In this document: piece by piece, positions 15,447 through 26,820 of the stretch
Numbering within the stretch: position 1 is the first letter of the stretch
How the letters are laid out: every line of letters starts with the position of its first letter
Assembly: GCA_041649995.1 (NCBI GenBank)
Contig: JBAZMA010000007.1
Span: 1-64,000, forward strand
Origin: JBAZMA01 sp041649995
GTDB lineage: Bacteria; Omnitrophota; Gorgyraeia; Velamenicoccales; Velamenicoccaceae
Direction: 5' to 3'
Length of the DNA: 64,000 nucleotides
Position numbers and translations under genes: made by a program
The notes under the pieces: model-generated
Told to the model about the DNA's origin: nothing
What the model saw: the letters and a program-made list of their open reading frames with translations, nothing else
The model's database searches: none

Positions 15447-16963
15447 TGAAAAACCAGCATAAGCAGGCTATTGACAAGCCAGTACAACACCAGACCTGAA
15501 GACATTCGATAGAACAAGAACCCAAAAATAACAGGCATCATGAACATCATGATCTTTTGCTGGTCAGCAGCCGTGCCTGTCATGGTTTTTGCGCCCATAG
15601 AAAGCTTTTGTTGAAGAAACATGATGAATGCCATCAGGATAGGTAAAATATTGATTTCGTTTCCAATAAAAGGGATCGTTTTTGGCAAAATGACCAGCCT
15701 ATCCGGCGAGGAAAGATCCTTTATCCAGAGAAAATGCGCTCCTCTAAGTTGAGGAAAACGCATCAAAAGCTGATAAAGCGAGAAGAAAACTGGAATTTGA
15801 AGCAACATGGGAAAACATCCGCCCAGGGGATTAACCTTTTCTTCCTTATATAACTCCATTGTCGCTATTTGGAGCTTCTGGGGATTATCCTTATATTTAG
15901 CCCTTAGGGCTTCAATTTTAGGTTGCAAAGCCTGCATCTTCCTCATGGATGTCATGCTTCTAAAGGAAAGAGGGAAGAGCAGGAAATAAATAACAGTTGT
16001 TATGGCAATTATGGACCATCCCCAGTTGTGCAAAAGCCTGTGGATAACGGTGAGTAAAGAGAGGATGGCTTTGGCGATCAGGTCAAAAAACCCAAAATTG
16101 ACAACTCTTTCCGCGCCTTTACCAAGGTTGACCAAAATTCTCTCATCTTGAAGCCCCACAAAGAGTTTGAATGAATTTTCTATTCTTTCCTGGGACTTTG
16201 GAGCCTCATTGGCAACATGCAGAGAAATATAGGGCGTTTTCCCGGACACCCCGATCACGCCTTTCTCAATTAAAAACTGAGGAACAAACACAGAACAAAA
16301 ATACCTATCCCGCATGCCTGCCCATTCAACCCTGTCCTGGATCTCTTTGGGCGTTTTTAAGCCGAAAACGGCTTTTCTTGAAACAACATTTCTGCTCTGA
16401 AAAAAGGCCTCATAATATCTTTCATTAGCCGCATCACTTTTATTTGCGCCTATCATGGAACAAATAATGTCATAACTTATTTCACTAGAATATGTTACAT
16501 TAGAAATAATGATGTCCAGGTCCATGGTTCCGTCGTCTTTTGAACGGAATATTTTCTTGATAATGGTCCCGTCAGCCTCTTTGTAGGAGAATTCCAGCCC
16601 CTTGGGCAAAGCAGTTAAGGCAAAGTCGTACTCCTGCCATTGGGGGACCAGGCCGATATCCTTCAAATCCAGATTAACATCAAAAGTCTTATCGTGTATC
16701 GAATGGATGTAGGCGCCGCGCCTGGAGAAAAGCAGGATCAAATCGCCGCTCTCAAATCGATATAAATCATTTTCATTTAAAGACTTAGGGATAATTTGAG
16801 TTTTCTGATCAGGAGGGATAGCGGGGGTTACCAAAGGCTGACCCACAGCCTCTTCATTCATAACATCTTGAACAACAACAGGTTTCGGTTTCGGGACAAG
16901 GGCGGAATAAGCCAGCAGGACCAGAAACGAAAGGGCTATAGCCAAAAAAAATCTTTTTTCCAT
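15422..16963 (-). CDS. yidC: Membrane protein insertase YidC (Gram-negative type)
   Basis: YidC inserts and folds inner-membrane proteins, alone or with SecYEG. The 513 residues include an N-terminal anchor (FFLAIALSFLVLLAYSALV), a large periplasmic beta domain (about residues 45-290) and the conserved five-helix insertase core from about residue 300. Core motifs include GWSIIAITTVIYFLLFPLSF, the coiled SMRKMQALQPKIEALRAKYK loop and NPLGGCFPMLLQIPVFFSLY. The large periplasmic domain indicates a two-membrane cell. By eye its base composition is more AT-rich than the distal part of the cluster. Confidence 0.97.
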   Translation of the reverse strand: MEKRFFLAIALSFLVLLAYSALVPKPKPVVVQDVMNEEAVGQPLVTPAIPPDQKTQIIPKSLNENDLYRFESGDLILLFSRRGAYIHSIHDKTFDVNLDLKDIGLVPQWQEYDFALTALPKGLEFSYKEADGTIIKKIFRSKDDGTMDLDIIISNVTYSSEISYDIICSMIGANKSDAANERYYEAFFQSRNVVSRKAVFGLKTPKEIQDRVEWAGMRDRYFCSVFVPQFLIEKGVIGVSGKTPYISLHVANEAPKSQERIENSFKLFVGLQDERILVNLGKGAERVVNFGFFDLIAKAILSLLTVIHRLLHNWGWSIIAITTVIYFLLFPLSFRSMTSMRKMQALQPKIEALRAKYKDNPQKLQIATMELYKEEKVNPLGGCFPMLLQIPVFFSLYQLLMRFPQLRGAHFLWIKDLSSPDRLVILPKTIPFIGNEINILPILMAFIMFLQQKLSMGAKTMTGTAADQQKIMMFMMPVIFGFLFYRMSSGLVLYWLVNSLLMLVFQWKISRQK

Positions 16964-16967
16964 AAAG

Positions 16968-17177
16968 TTATGTGAGTGGGTCGTGGCCGCCGCAAGACAG
17001 AGGATGGCAACGCAAAATGCGCCTTAAACCCAGCCATGAACCTCGCCAACAACCGTACTTTTCCACGGCCTGGGCGAAATAGAGGGAACAGGAGGGAGTA
17101 AACCGGCAGCTTGCCGGAACCAGGGCTGAACCGCAGGCCCTGTAGATCTTCAACAAAGTCAACAGGACGCGTTTCAT
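16968..17177 (-). CDS. yidD: Membrane protein insertion efficiency factor YidD
   Basis: A 69-residue protein with the full YidD signature: PASCRFTPSCSLYFAQAVEKYG, then GLRRILRCHPLSCGGHDP (the CRFxPSCSxY and RCHPxxxGGxDP motifs). YidD assists YidC. It starts two bases after the rpmH stop; in most bacteria rnpA lies between these two genes, and here it does not. Confidence 0.96.
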   Translation of the reverse strand: MKRVLLTLLKIYRACGSALVPASCRFTPSCSLYFAQAVEKYGCWRGSWLGLRRILRCHPLSCGGHDPLT

Positions 17178-17179
17178 AA

Positions 17180-17317
17180 TTAGACGGACAGTTTGTGCCT
17201 ACCCTTTTGCCGCCTGGCTTTCAGGACCAGCCGTCCTTTTTTGCTTTTCATCCGACGACGAAATCCGTGCTTTCGCTTACCGACGATCTTGGTAGGTGTC
17301 TTTAACGTATATTTCAT
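17180..17317 (-). CDS. rpmH: 50S ribosomal protein L34
   Basis: A 45-residue basic protein, MKYTLKTPTKIVGKRKHGFR then RRMKSKKGRLVLKARRQKGR, with the conserved KRKHGFRxRM and GRxVLxxRRxKGR segments of L34. There is no Shine-Dalgarno sequence before its ATG, and the promoter -10 box is only 9 bp upstream, so the mRNA is probably leaderless. It is the first gene to the left of oriC, the classical position. Confidence 0.95.
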   Translation of the reverse strand: MKYTLKTPTKIVGKRKHGFRRRMKSKKGRLVLKARRQKGRHKLSV

Positions 17318-17326
17318 AGTTCGGCA

Positions 17327-17354
17327 ATTATAACATACGCGGCAATGAAGTCAA
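17327..17354 (-). promoter_or_regulatory. rpmH promoter (leaderless mRNA likely)
   Basis: On the minus strand TTGACT (17354-17349), 16 nt, then TATAAT (17332-17327). The expected start of transcription, around 17320, falls within about three bases of the rpmH ATG at 17317, which leaves no room for a ribosome binding site. Confidence 0.8.
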
Positions 17355-17470
17355 GAATTTTATGCGCCCCCCGATCGTTTTCTTCCGAAAAAAATATTTC
17401 CCTTTGCGCTTAAGTTGTGTTCTCCCAAGATTTTTTTCTTCTGTAAAAAATTTTGCGGCCCAAAATTTGC

Positions 17471-17499
17471 TTGCAAAGTTTAGGCGCTGTCATTATAAT
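17471..17499 (+). promoter_or_regulatory. dnaA promoter
   Basis: TTGCAA (17471-17476), 17 nt, then a perfect TATAAT (17494-17499). Transcription from about 17506 gives a leader of about 110 nt that contains both DnaA boxes, consistent with autoregulation. Confidence 0.75.
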
Positions 17500-17534
17500 A
17501 AACCCTCAGTCCGGCGGAAACAGCGCTTTACGCC

Positions 17535-17564
17535 TGTGGATAAAGCTGTGGACGCTGTGCATAA
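17535..17564 (+). promoter_or_regulatory. Two DnaA boxes upstream of dnaA
   Basis: TGTGGATAA at 17535-17543 is the exact complement of the consensus TTATCCACA. TGTGCATAA at 17556-17564 is the complement of TTATGCACA, also a consensus variant. A weaker TGTGGACGC lies between them. Confidence 0.85.
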
Positions 17565-17614
17565 CTTCCCCGGGGCCGAAACGCTCCTCCACTCCTAACG
17601 AGCTTAAACATTTA

Positions 17615-18952
17615 ATGACAGAGAATCCAGTCGCGATCTGGCAGCAGGCTGTGCAGGCGATCCGGGCCAAAGTAGGAGAGAGCGCCTACGAAGCCTGGAT
17701 CAAGCCCATCCAACCCAGGGCCCACTCGGACGCAGAGATCATCCTTGAGGTGCCTAACGATTTTTTCCGGGAATGGCTCCTGCAGCATTACGACCCTCTC
17801 ATCCGGGAATCGCTCAAGGCCTCCGGGGACGAACGTTCCGTCACCTACGCGACAAACCCCGCTTTGACCGTGGAGAGAACGGTCAAACCGCCGTCGCCGG
17901 CAAACCCGACGGCTGCCCGGGAACCCGCCGGGCCGTTCATCCTGAACCCCAAATATACCTTTGAAAATTTTGTCGTAGGCCCTTCCAACAGATTCACGCA
18001 CGCCGCCTGCCTGTCCATCGCCGATTCCCCGGCCAAGGCCTACAACCCTCTTTTTATTTACAGCAAGGTCGGCCTCGGCAAAACCCACCTCATGCAGGCC
18101 ATCTGCCATCGCATCCGCCGCAACAACCCGGCGGCGCGATTTTATTACACCACGTCCGAGCGGTTCACCAACGAATTGATCGGCGCCATCCAGCACAGGT
18201 CCACGGCGCAGTTCCGCGAAAAATTCCGCAATGTGGACGTCCTTTTGATCGACGATATCCACTTTCTGGCCAACAAAGAAGCGACCCAGGAAGAGTTTTT
18301 TCATACCTTCAACACCCTTTACGACAACCACAAACAGATCATCATCACATCCGACCGGCCGCCGAAGGAAATCCAAAGGCTCGAGGAAAGGCTTGTTTCG
18401 CGCTTCAGCTGGGGGCTTGTGACGGACATCCAGCCCCCCGACGTCGAAACCCGCATCGCGATCCTGCGGAAAAAAATCGAACATGAAACCATCCATATCC
18501 CCGACGAGGTTTTGCATTTCATCGCGGAGATCATCAAAAGCAATATCCGGGAACTGGAAGGCGCCCTGGTGAAGGTCATCGCCTATTCGCTCCTGGAGGA
18601 AAAGACGATCACCCTGGAGATGTCCAAGAGCGTTTTGAAGGACCTCCTGAAAGAGGCGTCCCGCCACATCACGGTTGAAGACATACAGAAAGCGGTCGCG
18701 GAATCCTACAAGATCCGTATGGAGGACTTCAAAACGAAAAAAAGGGTTAAAACCGTGGTCGTCCCCAGGCAGATCGCGATGTATTTGACCAGAGAGCTGA
18801 CATCCATGTCCCTGCCGGAGATTGGCGCGGCCTTCGGAGGAAAGGACCACACGACCGTCCTGCATGCCTGCAAAAAGATCCAAAAAGAAATGGAAAAGGA
18901 CCAGGATATGAAAATCTCTGTCGAACGCATCAAAATGGATTTTCAACAATAG
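17615..18952 (+). CDS. dnaA: Chromosomal replication initiator DnaA
   Basis: DnaA binds the origin, melts it and loads the helicase. The protein has domain I (TENPVAIWQQAVQAIRAKVG), a Pro/Ala-rich linker, and the AAA+ core starting at YTFENFVVGPSNRF with Walker A SKVGLGKTHL and Walker B VLLIDDIHFL. Its C-terminal domain IV carries the DNA-binding signature SLPEIGAAFGGKDHTTVLHA. It is 445 residues long, normal size. The ATG at 17615 is chosen because domain I begins there; the upstream open frame reads through the DnaA boxes and is not protein-like. Confidence 0.97.
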   Translation: MTENPVAIWQQAVQAIRAKVGESAYEAWIKPIQPRAHSDAEIILEVPNDFFREWLLQHYDPLIRESLKASGDERSVTYATNPALTVERTVKPPSPANPTAAREPAGPFILNPKYTFENFVVGPSNRFTHAACLSIADSPAKAYNPLFIYSKVGLGKTHLMQAICHRIRRNNPAARFYYTTSERFTNELIGAIQHRSTAQFREKFRNVDVLLIDDIHFLANKEATQEEFFHTFNTLYDNHKQIIITSDRPPKEIQRLEERLVSRFSWGLVTDIQPPDVETRIAILRKKIEHETIHIPDEVLHFIAEIIKSNIRELEGALVKVIAYSLLEEKTITLEMSKSVLKDLLKEASRHITVEDIQKAVAESYKIRMEDFKTKKRVKTVVVPRQIAMYLTRELTSMSLPEIGAAFGGKDHTTVLHACKKIQKEMEKDQDMKISVERIKMDFQQ

Positions 18953-18971
18953 TTCTTTTTTATCCGCCTTG

Positions 18972-18980
18972 TTATCCACT
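18972..18980 (+). promoter_or_regulatory. DnaA-box-like site in the dnaA-dnaN spacer
   Basis: TTATCCACT differs from the consensus TTATCCACA only in the last base. The rest of this 141-bp spacer is AT-rich, with T runs around 18980-19000 and TTTTATATCTCTTATATC before dnaN. Confidence 0.5.
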
Positions 18981-19093
18981 GATTTTTTTCTTTTAAACTT
19001 AAGGTCAACCGGGCGTTACGGGGTTTTTAACAGAATCCAAAGCCCTTACAACTACTACTTTTATATCTCTTATATCTTTCTTAGGAGGAAGGC

Positions 19094-20200
19094 ATGAAAA
19101 TACGCGTGGATAAGTCTGAATTACAAAAAGGGATTCAAACGGTAGCCAATGTCATCACACCCAAGAACGTATTGCCTATCCTGGCCAATATCCTCTTTGA
19201 AACCCAAAAAAACAAGATCCGGTTGACCACAACCGACCTGGATATGGGCATCTCCATTACCCTCGAGGCGGAAATCGTTGAACCAGGGGCTATGACCATC
19301 CCTACCAAAAGGTTAAGCGATATTATTAAGGAAATGTCTTCAGGGACTGTTGTGATCAGCACGCGGAAAAATAACATTGTGGATATCCAGTTGGATAACT
19401 GTGAATTCAAGTTGATGGGTCTGCCAAAGGAAGAATTCCCGAAATTGCCGGAAATTAAAGAAAAAGAAGCGGTTGTTTTCCAGCAGGATGTTTTGAAGAA
19501 CATGCTGCATTTGACCTCTTTTGCCGTGTCTCATGAGGAAACGCGGTATGTGCTCAACGGCCTTCTTTTGGAATTGAAAAAAGGAAATGGGGAGGAGACC
19601 CTGGTGAGATTTGTGGGAACGGACGGCCGCAGACTGGCGGTGGCGGAAACCAGGATGACGCTTAAGCTTCAAAAAGACACCAAAGTCATCATTCCTTATA
19701 AGACCGTGCAGGAATTGCTGCGCAATCTCAAAGATGAGGGCGAGGTTGCCATCATTATCAGTCAGAACCAGGTCTTTTTTGAAATGGACGGCGCGGTCAT
19801 CATCTCCCGCCTGATCGAAGGAGACTTCCCGGACTATCAGCGCGTGATCCCGGTTCCGTCGGCGTCCAGGGTCAGGATGAACAAAGAACATTTTGTCCTG
19901 GTGTTGCGCAGGGCCAATCTTTTGACGACCCCGGACTTTCAGGCCGTAAAATTCGAGTTGTTCAAAAACAAGCTCGTGGTTTCCAAGGCGACCCCGGATG
20001 TGGGGGAGTTTAAGGAAGAGATTCCGCTGGAATACGGCGGCAAGGAAATGGTGATCGGGTTCAACCCCAATTATTTCCTGGATGTTCTGCGGAACTGGCG
20101 CGAAGACGAATTTGTCCTGGAATTCATTGATTCCGAAAAACCCGGGGTCGTGCGTTCGCAGGACTATGTTTATATTGTCCAGCCCATGAGGCTCGCGTAA
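19094..20200 (+). CDS. dnaN: DNA polymerase III beta sliding clamp
   Basis: The 368-residue processivity clamp has three repeated clamp domains: MKIRVDKSELQKGIQTVANV at the start, the middle domain around FVGTDGRRLAVAETRM, and the C-terminal domain ending VYIVQPMRLA (the usual xxPMRL end). AGGAGG precedes the ATG. The first half is more AT-rich than the second. Confidence 0.97.
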   Translation: MKIRVDKSELQKGIQTVANVITPKNVLPILANILFETQKNKIRLTTTDLDMGISITLEAEIVEPGAMTIPTKRLSDIIKEMSSGTVVISTRKNNIVDIQLDNCEFKLMGLPKEEFPKLPEIKEKEAVVFQQDVLKNMLHLTSFAVSHEETRYVLNGLLLELKKGNGEETLVRFVGTDGRRLAVAETRMTLKLQKDTKVIIPYKTVQELLRNLKDEGEVAIIISQNQVFFEMDGAVIISRLIEGDFPDYQRVIPVPSASRVRMNKEHFVLVLRRANLLTTPDFQAVKFELFKNKLVVSKATPDVGEFKEEIPLEYGGKEMVIGFNPNYFLDVLRNWREDEFVLEFIDSEKPGVVRSQDYVYIVQPMRLA

Positions 20201-20489
20201 ATGGAAGGGATCAAAAGCGTTCTGTCCTCTGTCCTGAAAGATTTGACGCGTCAGCAAAAAGAGCGAAATCTCGACGGAGTGCAAGCGGCCTGGGAACGGG
20301 CGGCCGGAAAGGCCGCGGTCAGGCACACCCGCATCACGAATTTGACAAAAGACAAAATTCAGGTTAATGTAGATAGTTCGGCGTGGCTGTATCAGCTGAA
20401 TTTGAAAAAACAGGCGATGGAAAAAGAACTTTACCGGCGGCTGAAGATCAGGGAGATCCGCCTGCGGCTCGGCGATGTGAGGGAGGATA

Positions 20490-20503
<14 letters not shown>
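20201..20503 (+). CDS. dciA: DciA-like DUF721 protein
   Basis: This 100-residue protein starts immediately after the dnaN stop (TAAATG) and overlaps gyrB by 14 nt. The central segment AWERAAGKAAVRHTRITNLT and the following DKIQVNVDSSAWLYQLNLKK are typical of DUF721/DciA, which helps load the replicative helicase in bacteria lacking DnaC/DnaI. It occupies the place where recF often lies. The family call is good; the helicase-loader role is transferred from studied homologues. Confidence 0.85.
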
Positions 20504-22880
<2,377 letters not shown>

Positions 22881-22966
22881 GGTACAGCCGCATTTGGGAA
22901 ACAAGGACCTCGTCGTTTGGTTTCCGCGCCCCAAAATCGATTTGCGGAATTAAGAAGGAGGATTTT

Positions 22967-23791
22967 ATGAGCGTTACCGCCTCTGCTGTTTTTTATCCTC
23001 TGGCTGCCTTTGGCTCAGGCCTCAGCCTTTGGGCGCGCAACCTGATCCCCGTGGTGGCTCTTTACGGAGTCAATGTTTTCGCCTTGAGGATCCTTCAGCT
23101 TTCGCTGAGGTTTGCCAATCCTGTTCCCCAAGGCCGGCTGGGAATGTTTCTGGCCGTGTTTTTGGGCATCGAAGCCCTGGCCGTCATCATCGTGGGCGCG
23201 TTCGTTTCGCTTCTGGTCATCCATTTTCTGAAAGCCGGCCAGTCGCAAAGACCTGTTTTTACCGATGTCGTCGAGAACGCCCGGAGGCAGTTTAAGTCTT
23301 ACCTGGGCTCTGTCGTTCTGCTCGTGGCTTTTTTCGTTGTCGGGATTTTTCTTTCCAGCGCCTTTCTGACCGCCGGGCATTTTTTTTACGCGTTCCATCC
23401 GGGGACCCGGTTCGGCTTGGGGATATTGCTGGCGGCCAGCACGATTGCCGTGGCTTCGGCCATCGCCCTGGTCTGGTATGGATTTTATTTCACCCTCAGC
23501 CCCCTGGTTGCGGCCTTTGAAGGCAAGCCGTTGGTGGAGTCGTTTCGCGAAAGCCGTTCCCTGATCCGGGGGAACGCCGTGCGCTACGGGTTTTTGTTTG
23601 TCATGTTTTTGGCGATGTATATGGTTTTGGGCGTGGCCGTCTATTTTGTTCTCAAAAGCGGCCCTGTCAGCCCCAGGGCCCTCTACGCCATTGATCCTGC
23701 CATGGGCGGGTTGTTCGGCCCCCTGTGGCTGTCTTTATGGCTGGTGAGCTACCAGCGTTTGGCCGCGGCCAAGGCCGTCAGAAAAGTCTGA
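22967..23791 (+). CDS. Polytopic membrane protein of unknown function
   Basis: A 274-residue integral membrane protein with about six hydrophobic segments, e.g. LGMFLAVFLGIEALAVIIVG, VVLLVAFFVVGIFLSSAFL and VMFLAMYMVLGVAVYFVL. The soluble stretch AFEGKPLVESFRESRSLIRG, which precedes a membrane helix, recurs in YciC-like or glycerophosphodiesterase-membrane-domain proteins; the resemblance is weak. AAGGAGG lies six bases before the ATG, which decides the start over a longer frame running back into gyrB. It sits between gyrB and gyrA, an unusual insertion in this pair. Confidence 0.8.
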   Translation: MSVTASAVFYPLAAFGSGLSLWARNLIPVVALYGVNVFALRILQLSLRFANPVPQGRLGMFLAVFLGIEALAVIIVGAFVSLLVIHFLKAGQSQRPVFTDVVENARRQFKSYLGSVVLLVAFFVVGIFLSSAFLTAGHFFYAFHPGTRFGLGILLAASTIAVASAIALVWYGFYFTLSPLVAAFEGKPLVESFRESRSLIRGNAVRYGFLFVMFLAMYMVLGVAVYFVLKSGPVSPRALYAIDPAMGGLFGPLWLSLWLVSYQRLAAAKAVRKV

Positions 23792-23855
23792 AGAAAGCGG
23801 CGCTGATTGGAACGGCGCCTGATCGAAAACAACCGCAAAAAGGAATTCAAAAAGA

Positions 23856-26303
23856 ATGTACGCGCAAAACGAAAAGATCGTCCCGATTTATATCGAAGAA
23901 GAAATGAAGGGCTCTTACCTGTCTTACGCCATGAGCGTCATCGTCGGCCGCGCCCTTCCCGACGTCAAGGACGGGCTTAAGCCCGTGCACCGGCGCATTT
24001 TGTTCGCCATGCACGAGTTGAACCTGGATCATTCCAAGCCCTACAAGAAAAGCGCCCGTATCGTCGGTGAAGTGCTCGGCAAATACCATCCTCACGGCGA
24101 TTCCGCGGTGTACGATACCCTCGTGCGCATGGTTCAGGATTTTTCCCTCAGGTATCCTCTTGTCGACGGACAGGGGAACTTCGGTTCCGTCGACGGAGAC
24201 GCCGCCGCGGCCATGCGCTACACGGAAGCGCGCCTGGCGGCCATCTCCAACGAAATGCTGGGGGATATCGACAAGGAAACGGTGGATTTTGTCCCCAATT
24301 TCGACGCCTCGCTGAAAGAGCCCCTGCTTTTGCCCTCCGCTCTTCCGAATCTTCTGGTGAACGGATCCAGCGGGATTGCCGTCGGCATGGCCACCAACAT
24401 TCCGCCTCACAATCTTACCGAAGTCGTCAACGGCATAGAACATTTGATCGACCATCCTGAGGCCGAGATCAAGGACCTGATGAAATTCATCAAGGGCCCG
24501 GATTTTCCGACCGGAGGGATCATCTGCGGGCGGGACGGCATCAAGGACGCTTATAACACCGGCCGCGGAAAAGTGACCCTGCGCGCGCGCGTGTCCATTG
24601 AGCGCCAGAAGAGCGGCCGGGACAATATCCTGATCACGGAAATCCCCTATCAGGTCAACAAGACGTCCTTGATCGAGACCATCGCCGATCTGGTGCAGGA
24701 CAAGAAGATCGAGGGCATCAGCGATATCCGGGACGAATCCGACAAGGACGGCATGCGGGTCGTCATCGAGCTCAAACGCGACAGCGAGCCCCAGATCGTC
24801 CTGAACCATCTCTATAAGCACACCCAGCTGGAAACGACCTTCGGCATCATTTGCCTGGCCCTTGTCGACGCAAGGCCCCGGGTCCTGAATCTCAAGCAGG
24901 TCATCAAGTGCTATATCGAGCACCGCAAGGTGATCGTCCGGCGCCGCACGCAGTTTGAGCTGGACAAGGCTTTGCGCCGCGCCCATATCCTGGAGGGTTT
25001 AAAGATCGCCCTGAAATTCCTGGACCGCGTCATCAAGACCATCCGCGAATCCAAATCTACGCCGGAGGCGAAAAAGGCGTTGATGAAGAATTTCGATCTT
25101 TCCGACCTCCAGGCCCAGGCCATCCTGGAAATGCAGCTGCAGCGCCTGACGATGCTGGAGCGTGATAAGATTGAAAAGGAATATCTGGAATTGCTCAAGC
25201 AGATCGAACGGTACCGTTCGATCCTGGCCTCTGAAAAACTGGTGGAGGAGATCATCAAGGAAGAGATGGCCGAACTGAAAAAGAAATTCGGCGATGAGCG
25301 CAGGACCGAGATCATCGGCGAGGTGGAAGATATCGAGCTGGAAGACCTGATCGCCGAAGAGGACATGGTGATAACGATCTCGCACGCCGGCTATATCAAG
25401 CGGCTGGGGATCAGCTCTTACCGCAAGCAGAAAAGGGGAGGCAAGGGCGTCACGGCCATGGAGACCCGGGAAGAGGATTTTGTGGAACGCCTGTTCATCG
25501 CCTCCACAAAGGACTATCTTTTGGTCTTTACGGACCAGGGCAGGCTTTACTGGATCAAGGTCTATGAGATTCCCCTGGCTTCCCGGCAATCCAAGGGCAA
25601 AGCTATCATCAATCTCCTGCAGGTTTCCAGCAAGGAAAAAGTGGCGTCTGTCCTGCCGGTGAAAGAGTTTTCCGACGACAAATTCCTGATCCTTTGCACC
25701 AAGGCTGGCGTGATCAAGAAGACCGCGCTTTCGGCTTTCGCCAATCCGCGCAAAGGCGGGATCCTGGCGATGGGGCTGGAAAAAGAGGACGCGCTCATGG
25801 ACGCCAAGATGACCGACGGCCAGCAGGACGTCCTCCTGGCGACGCGCACGGGCAAGGCCGTCCGTTTCCAGGCCAAGCAGCTGCGGGAAATGGGCCGTCA
25901 GGCCAAGGGCGTGCGCGGCATCCGCCTGGAGAAAAAAGACGAGGTCGTCGGCATGGAGATCGTTTCTTCGGAGTTGACCAAGACAGGGGCCACGATTTTG
26001 ACGGTGACGTCCTGCGGGTTTGCCAAGCGGACCTCGATCGATGAGTACCGTGTGCAGTCGCGGGGCGGCAAGGGGATCATCAACGTCAAAGTCACGGAAA
26101 AAAACGGAGCCGCCGTGGGCTTAAACTGCGTGTTGCCCGACGACGAACTCATGACCATTACCCAAAAAGGCATGATGGTGCGCTGTCCCGTCAAGGACAT
26201 CCGGGAAACAGGCCGTAATTCCCAGGGTGTCCGGCTGATGTCTTTGGAAAAAGGCGACGCCGTGACGTCGGTGGCAAAAATCGCGGCCAAAGAGGAAGAG
26301 TGA
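23856..26303 (+). CDS. gyrA: DNA gyrase subunit A
   Basis: GyrA makes the double-strand break. Tyr122 in AAAMRYTEARL is the catalytic tyrosine. The quinolone region HPHGDSAVYDTL keeps Ser83 and Asp87. The C-terminal beta-pinwheel carries the GyrA box QKRGGKG plus QSRGGKG repeats, which separates gyrase from topoisomerase IV. It has 815 residues, normal length. It follows the membrane protein gene by 64 nt. Confidence 0.97.
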   Translation: MYAQNEKIVPIYIEEEMKGSYLSYAMSVIVGRALPDVKDGLKPVHRRILFAMHELNLDHSKPYKKSARIVGEVLGKYHPHGDSAVYDTLVRMVQDFSLRYPLVDGQGNFGSVDGDAAAAMRYTEARLAAISNEMLGDIDKETVDFVPNFDASLKEPLLLPSALPNLLVNGSSGIAVGMATNIPPHNLTEVVNGIEHLIDHPEAEIKDLMKFIKGPDFPTGGIICGRDGIKDAYNTGRGKVTLRARVSIERQKSGRDNILITEIPYQVNKTSLIETIADLVQDKKIEGISDIRDESDKDGMRVVIELKRDSEPQIVLNHLYKHTQLETTFGIICLALVDARPRVLNLKQVIKCYIEHRKVIVRRRTQFELDKALRRAHILEGLKIALKFLDRVIKTIRESKSTPEAKKALMKNFDLSDLQAQAILEMQLQRLTMLERDKIEKEYLELLKQIERYRSILASEKLVEEIIKEEMAELKKKFGDERRTEIIGEVEDIELEDLIAEEDMVITISHAGYIKRLGISSYRKQKRGGKGVTAMETREEDFVERLFIASTKDYLLVFTDQGRLYWIKVYEIPLASRQSKGKAIINLLQVSSKEKVASVLPVKEFSDDKFLILCTKAGVIKKTALSAFANPRKGGILAMGLEKEDALMDAKMTDGQQDVLLATRTGKAVRFQAKQLREMGRQAKGVRGIRLEKKDEVVGMEIVSSELTKTGATILTVTSCGFAKRTSIDEYRVQSRGGKGIINVKVTEKNGAAVGLNCVLPDDELMTITQKGMMVRCPVKDIRETGRNSQGVRLMSLEKGDAVTSVAKIAAKEEE

Positions 26304-26333
26304 GATCCCGCCGGAGAAAGTGAAAGAACGGGA

Positions 26334-26362
26334 TTGCCGGGAACGCGGCGCCCGTGTATAAT
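26334..26362 (+). promoter_or_regulatory. tRNA-Glu promoter
   Basis: TTGCCG (26334-26339), 17 nt, then a perfect TATAAT (26357-26362). The tRNA begins about 56 nt after the expected start of transcription. Confidence 0.75.
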
Positions 26363-26424
26363 CCGTTTCAAGGGCAAGAGGGCGCCCCCGGGTTTTTGAA
26401 AACAAATTTTTTCCAGGAAATCGC

Positions 26425-26502
26425 GGCCCCATCGTCTAGCCTGGTCCAGGACGTGTGGTTCTCAGCCATAAGACACCGGTTCAAATCCGGTTGGGGCTAC
26501 CA
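26425..26502 (+). tRNA. tRNA-Glu (anticodon CTC), CCA encoded
   Basis: Acceptor GGCCCCA/TGGGGCT, D-arm GTCTAGCCTGGTCCAGGAC, anticodon loop TTCTCAG (anticodon CTC), T-arm CCGG-TTCAAAT-CCGG, discriminator A and an encoded CCA. The other three tRNAs here lack CCA. It stands alone with its own promoter downstream of gyrA. Confidence 0.95.
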
Positions 26503-26663
26503 TTCCTATTCTTTTCCCGCGCGTTTTGTGTGAAGCAACGCAAGGTTCTGTGTGTTCAAAAGGCGGAACGCTTTCATGCTCAACCCAGCGAAAACCATTC
26601 ACCATTTCTTCCTTTCTTCCAAGAAAAAATCCCGTCTTTTTAGGTTCGCCATTTGGAATTCTA

Positions 26664-26692
26664 TTGATTTACAAAACAGATTATGCTATAAA
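26664..26692 (+). promoter_or_regulatory. Promoter of the first Tad-locus operon
   Basis: TTGATT (26664-26669), 17 nt, then TATAAA (26687-26692). The 318-nt gap between tRNA-Glu and the PpiC lipoprotein gene holds this promoter and a leader of about 120 nt. Nothing else is recognised in it. Confidence 0.65.
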
Positions 26693-26820
26693 GGAACTGT
26701 GTCCTAAGGGATATAACTTACGTGTTTTAAAAAACTTAAAGAATAATCAACAACGCTCGTTTTAAGGATTTGGCGGACTTCATTACAGGCAAGAAACAGA
26801 GGGTAAATTAAGGAGAGGCC

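Larger units (their letters stand above)
17318..17614. other. Probable oriC segment between rpmH and dnaA
   Basis: This 297-bp non-coding segment separates divergent rpmH and dnaA. It holds the rpmH promoter, an AT-rich stretch with long A/T runs around 17380-17470 that could unwind, a dnaA promoter, and two DnaA boxes. Its position and contents fit oriC; the dnaA-dnaN spacer (18,953-19,093) also holds a box-like site and AT-rich sequence, so the origin may be bipartite. Confidence 0.7.

Noticed and set aside
17453..17614. N-terminal extension of DnaA
   Set aside because: The frame is open but translates the DnaA boxes and leader; DnaA domain I starts at 17615.
26526..26765. 79-codon frame downstream of tRNA-Glu
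   Set aside because: No SD or domain; it runs across a good promoter (26664-26692).
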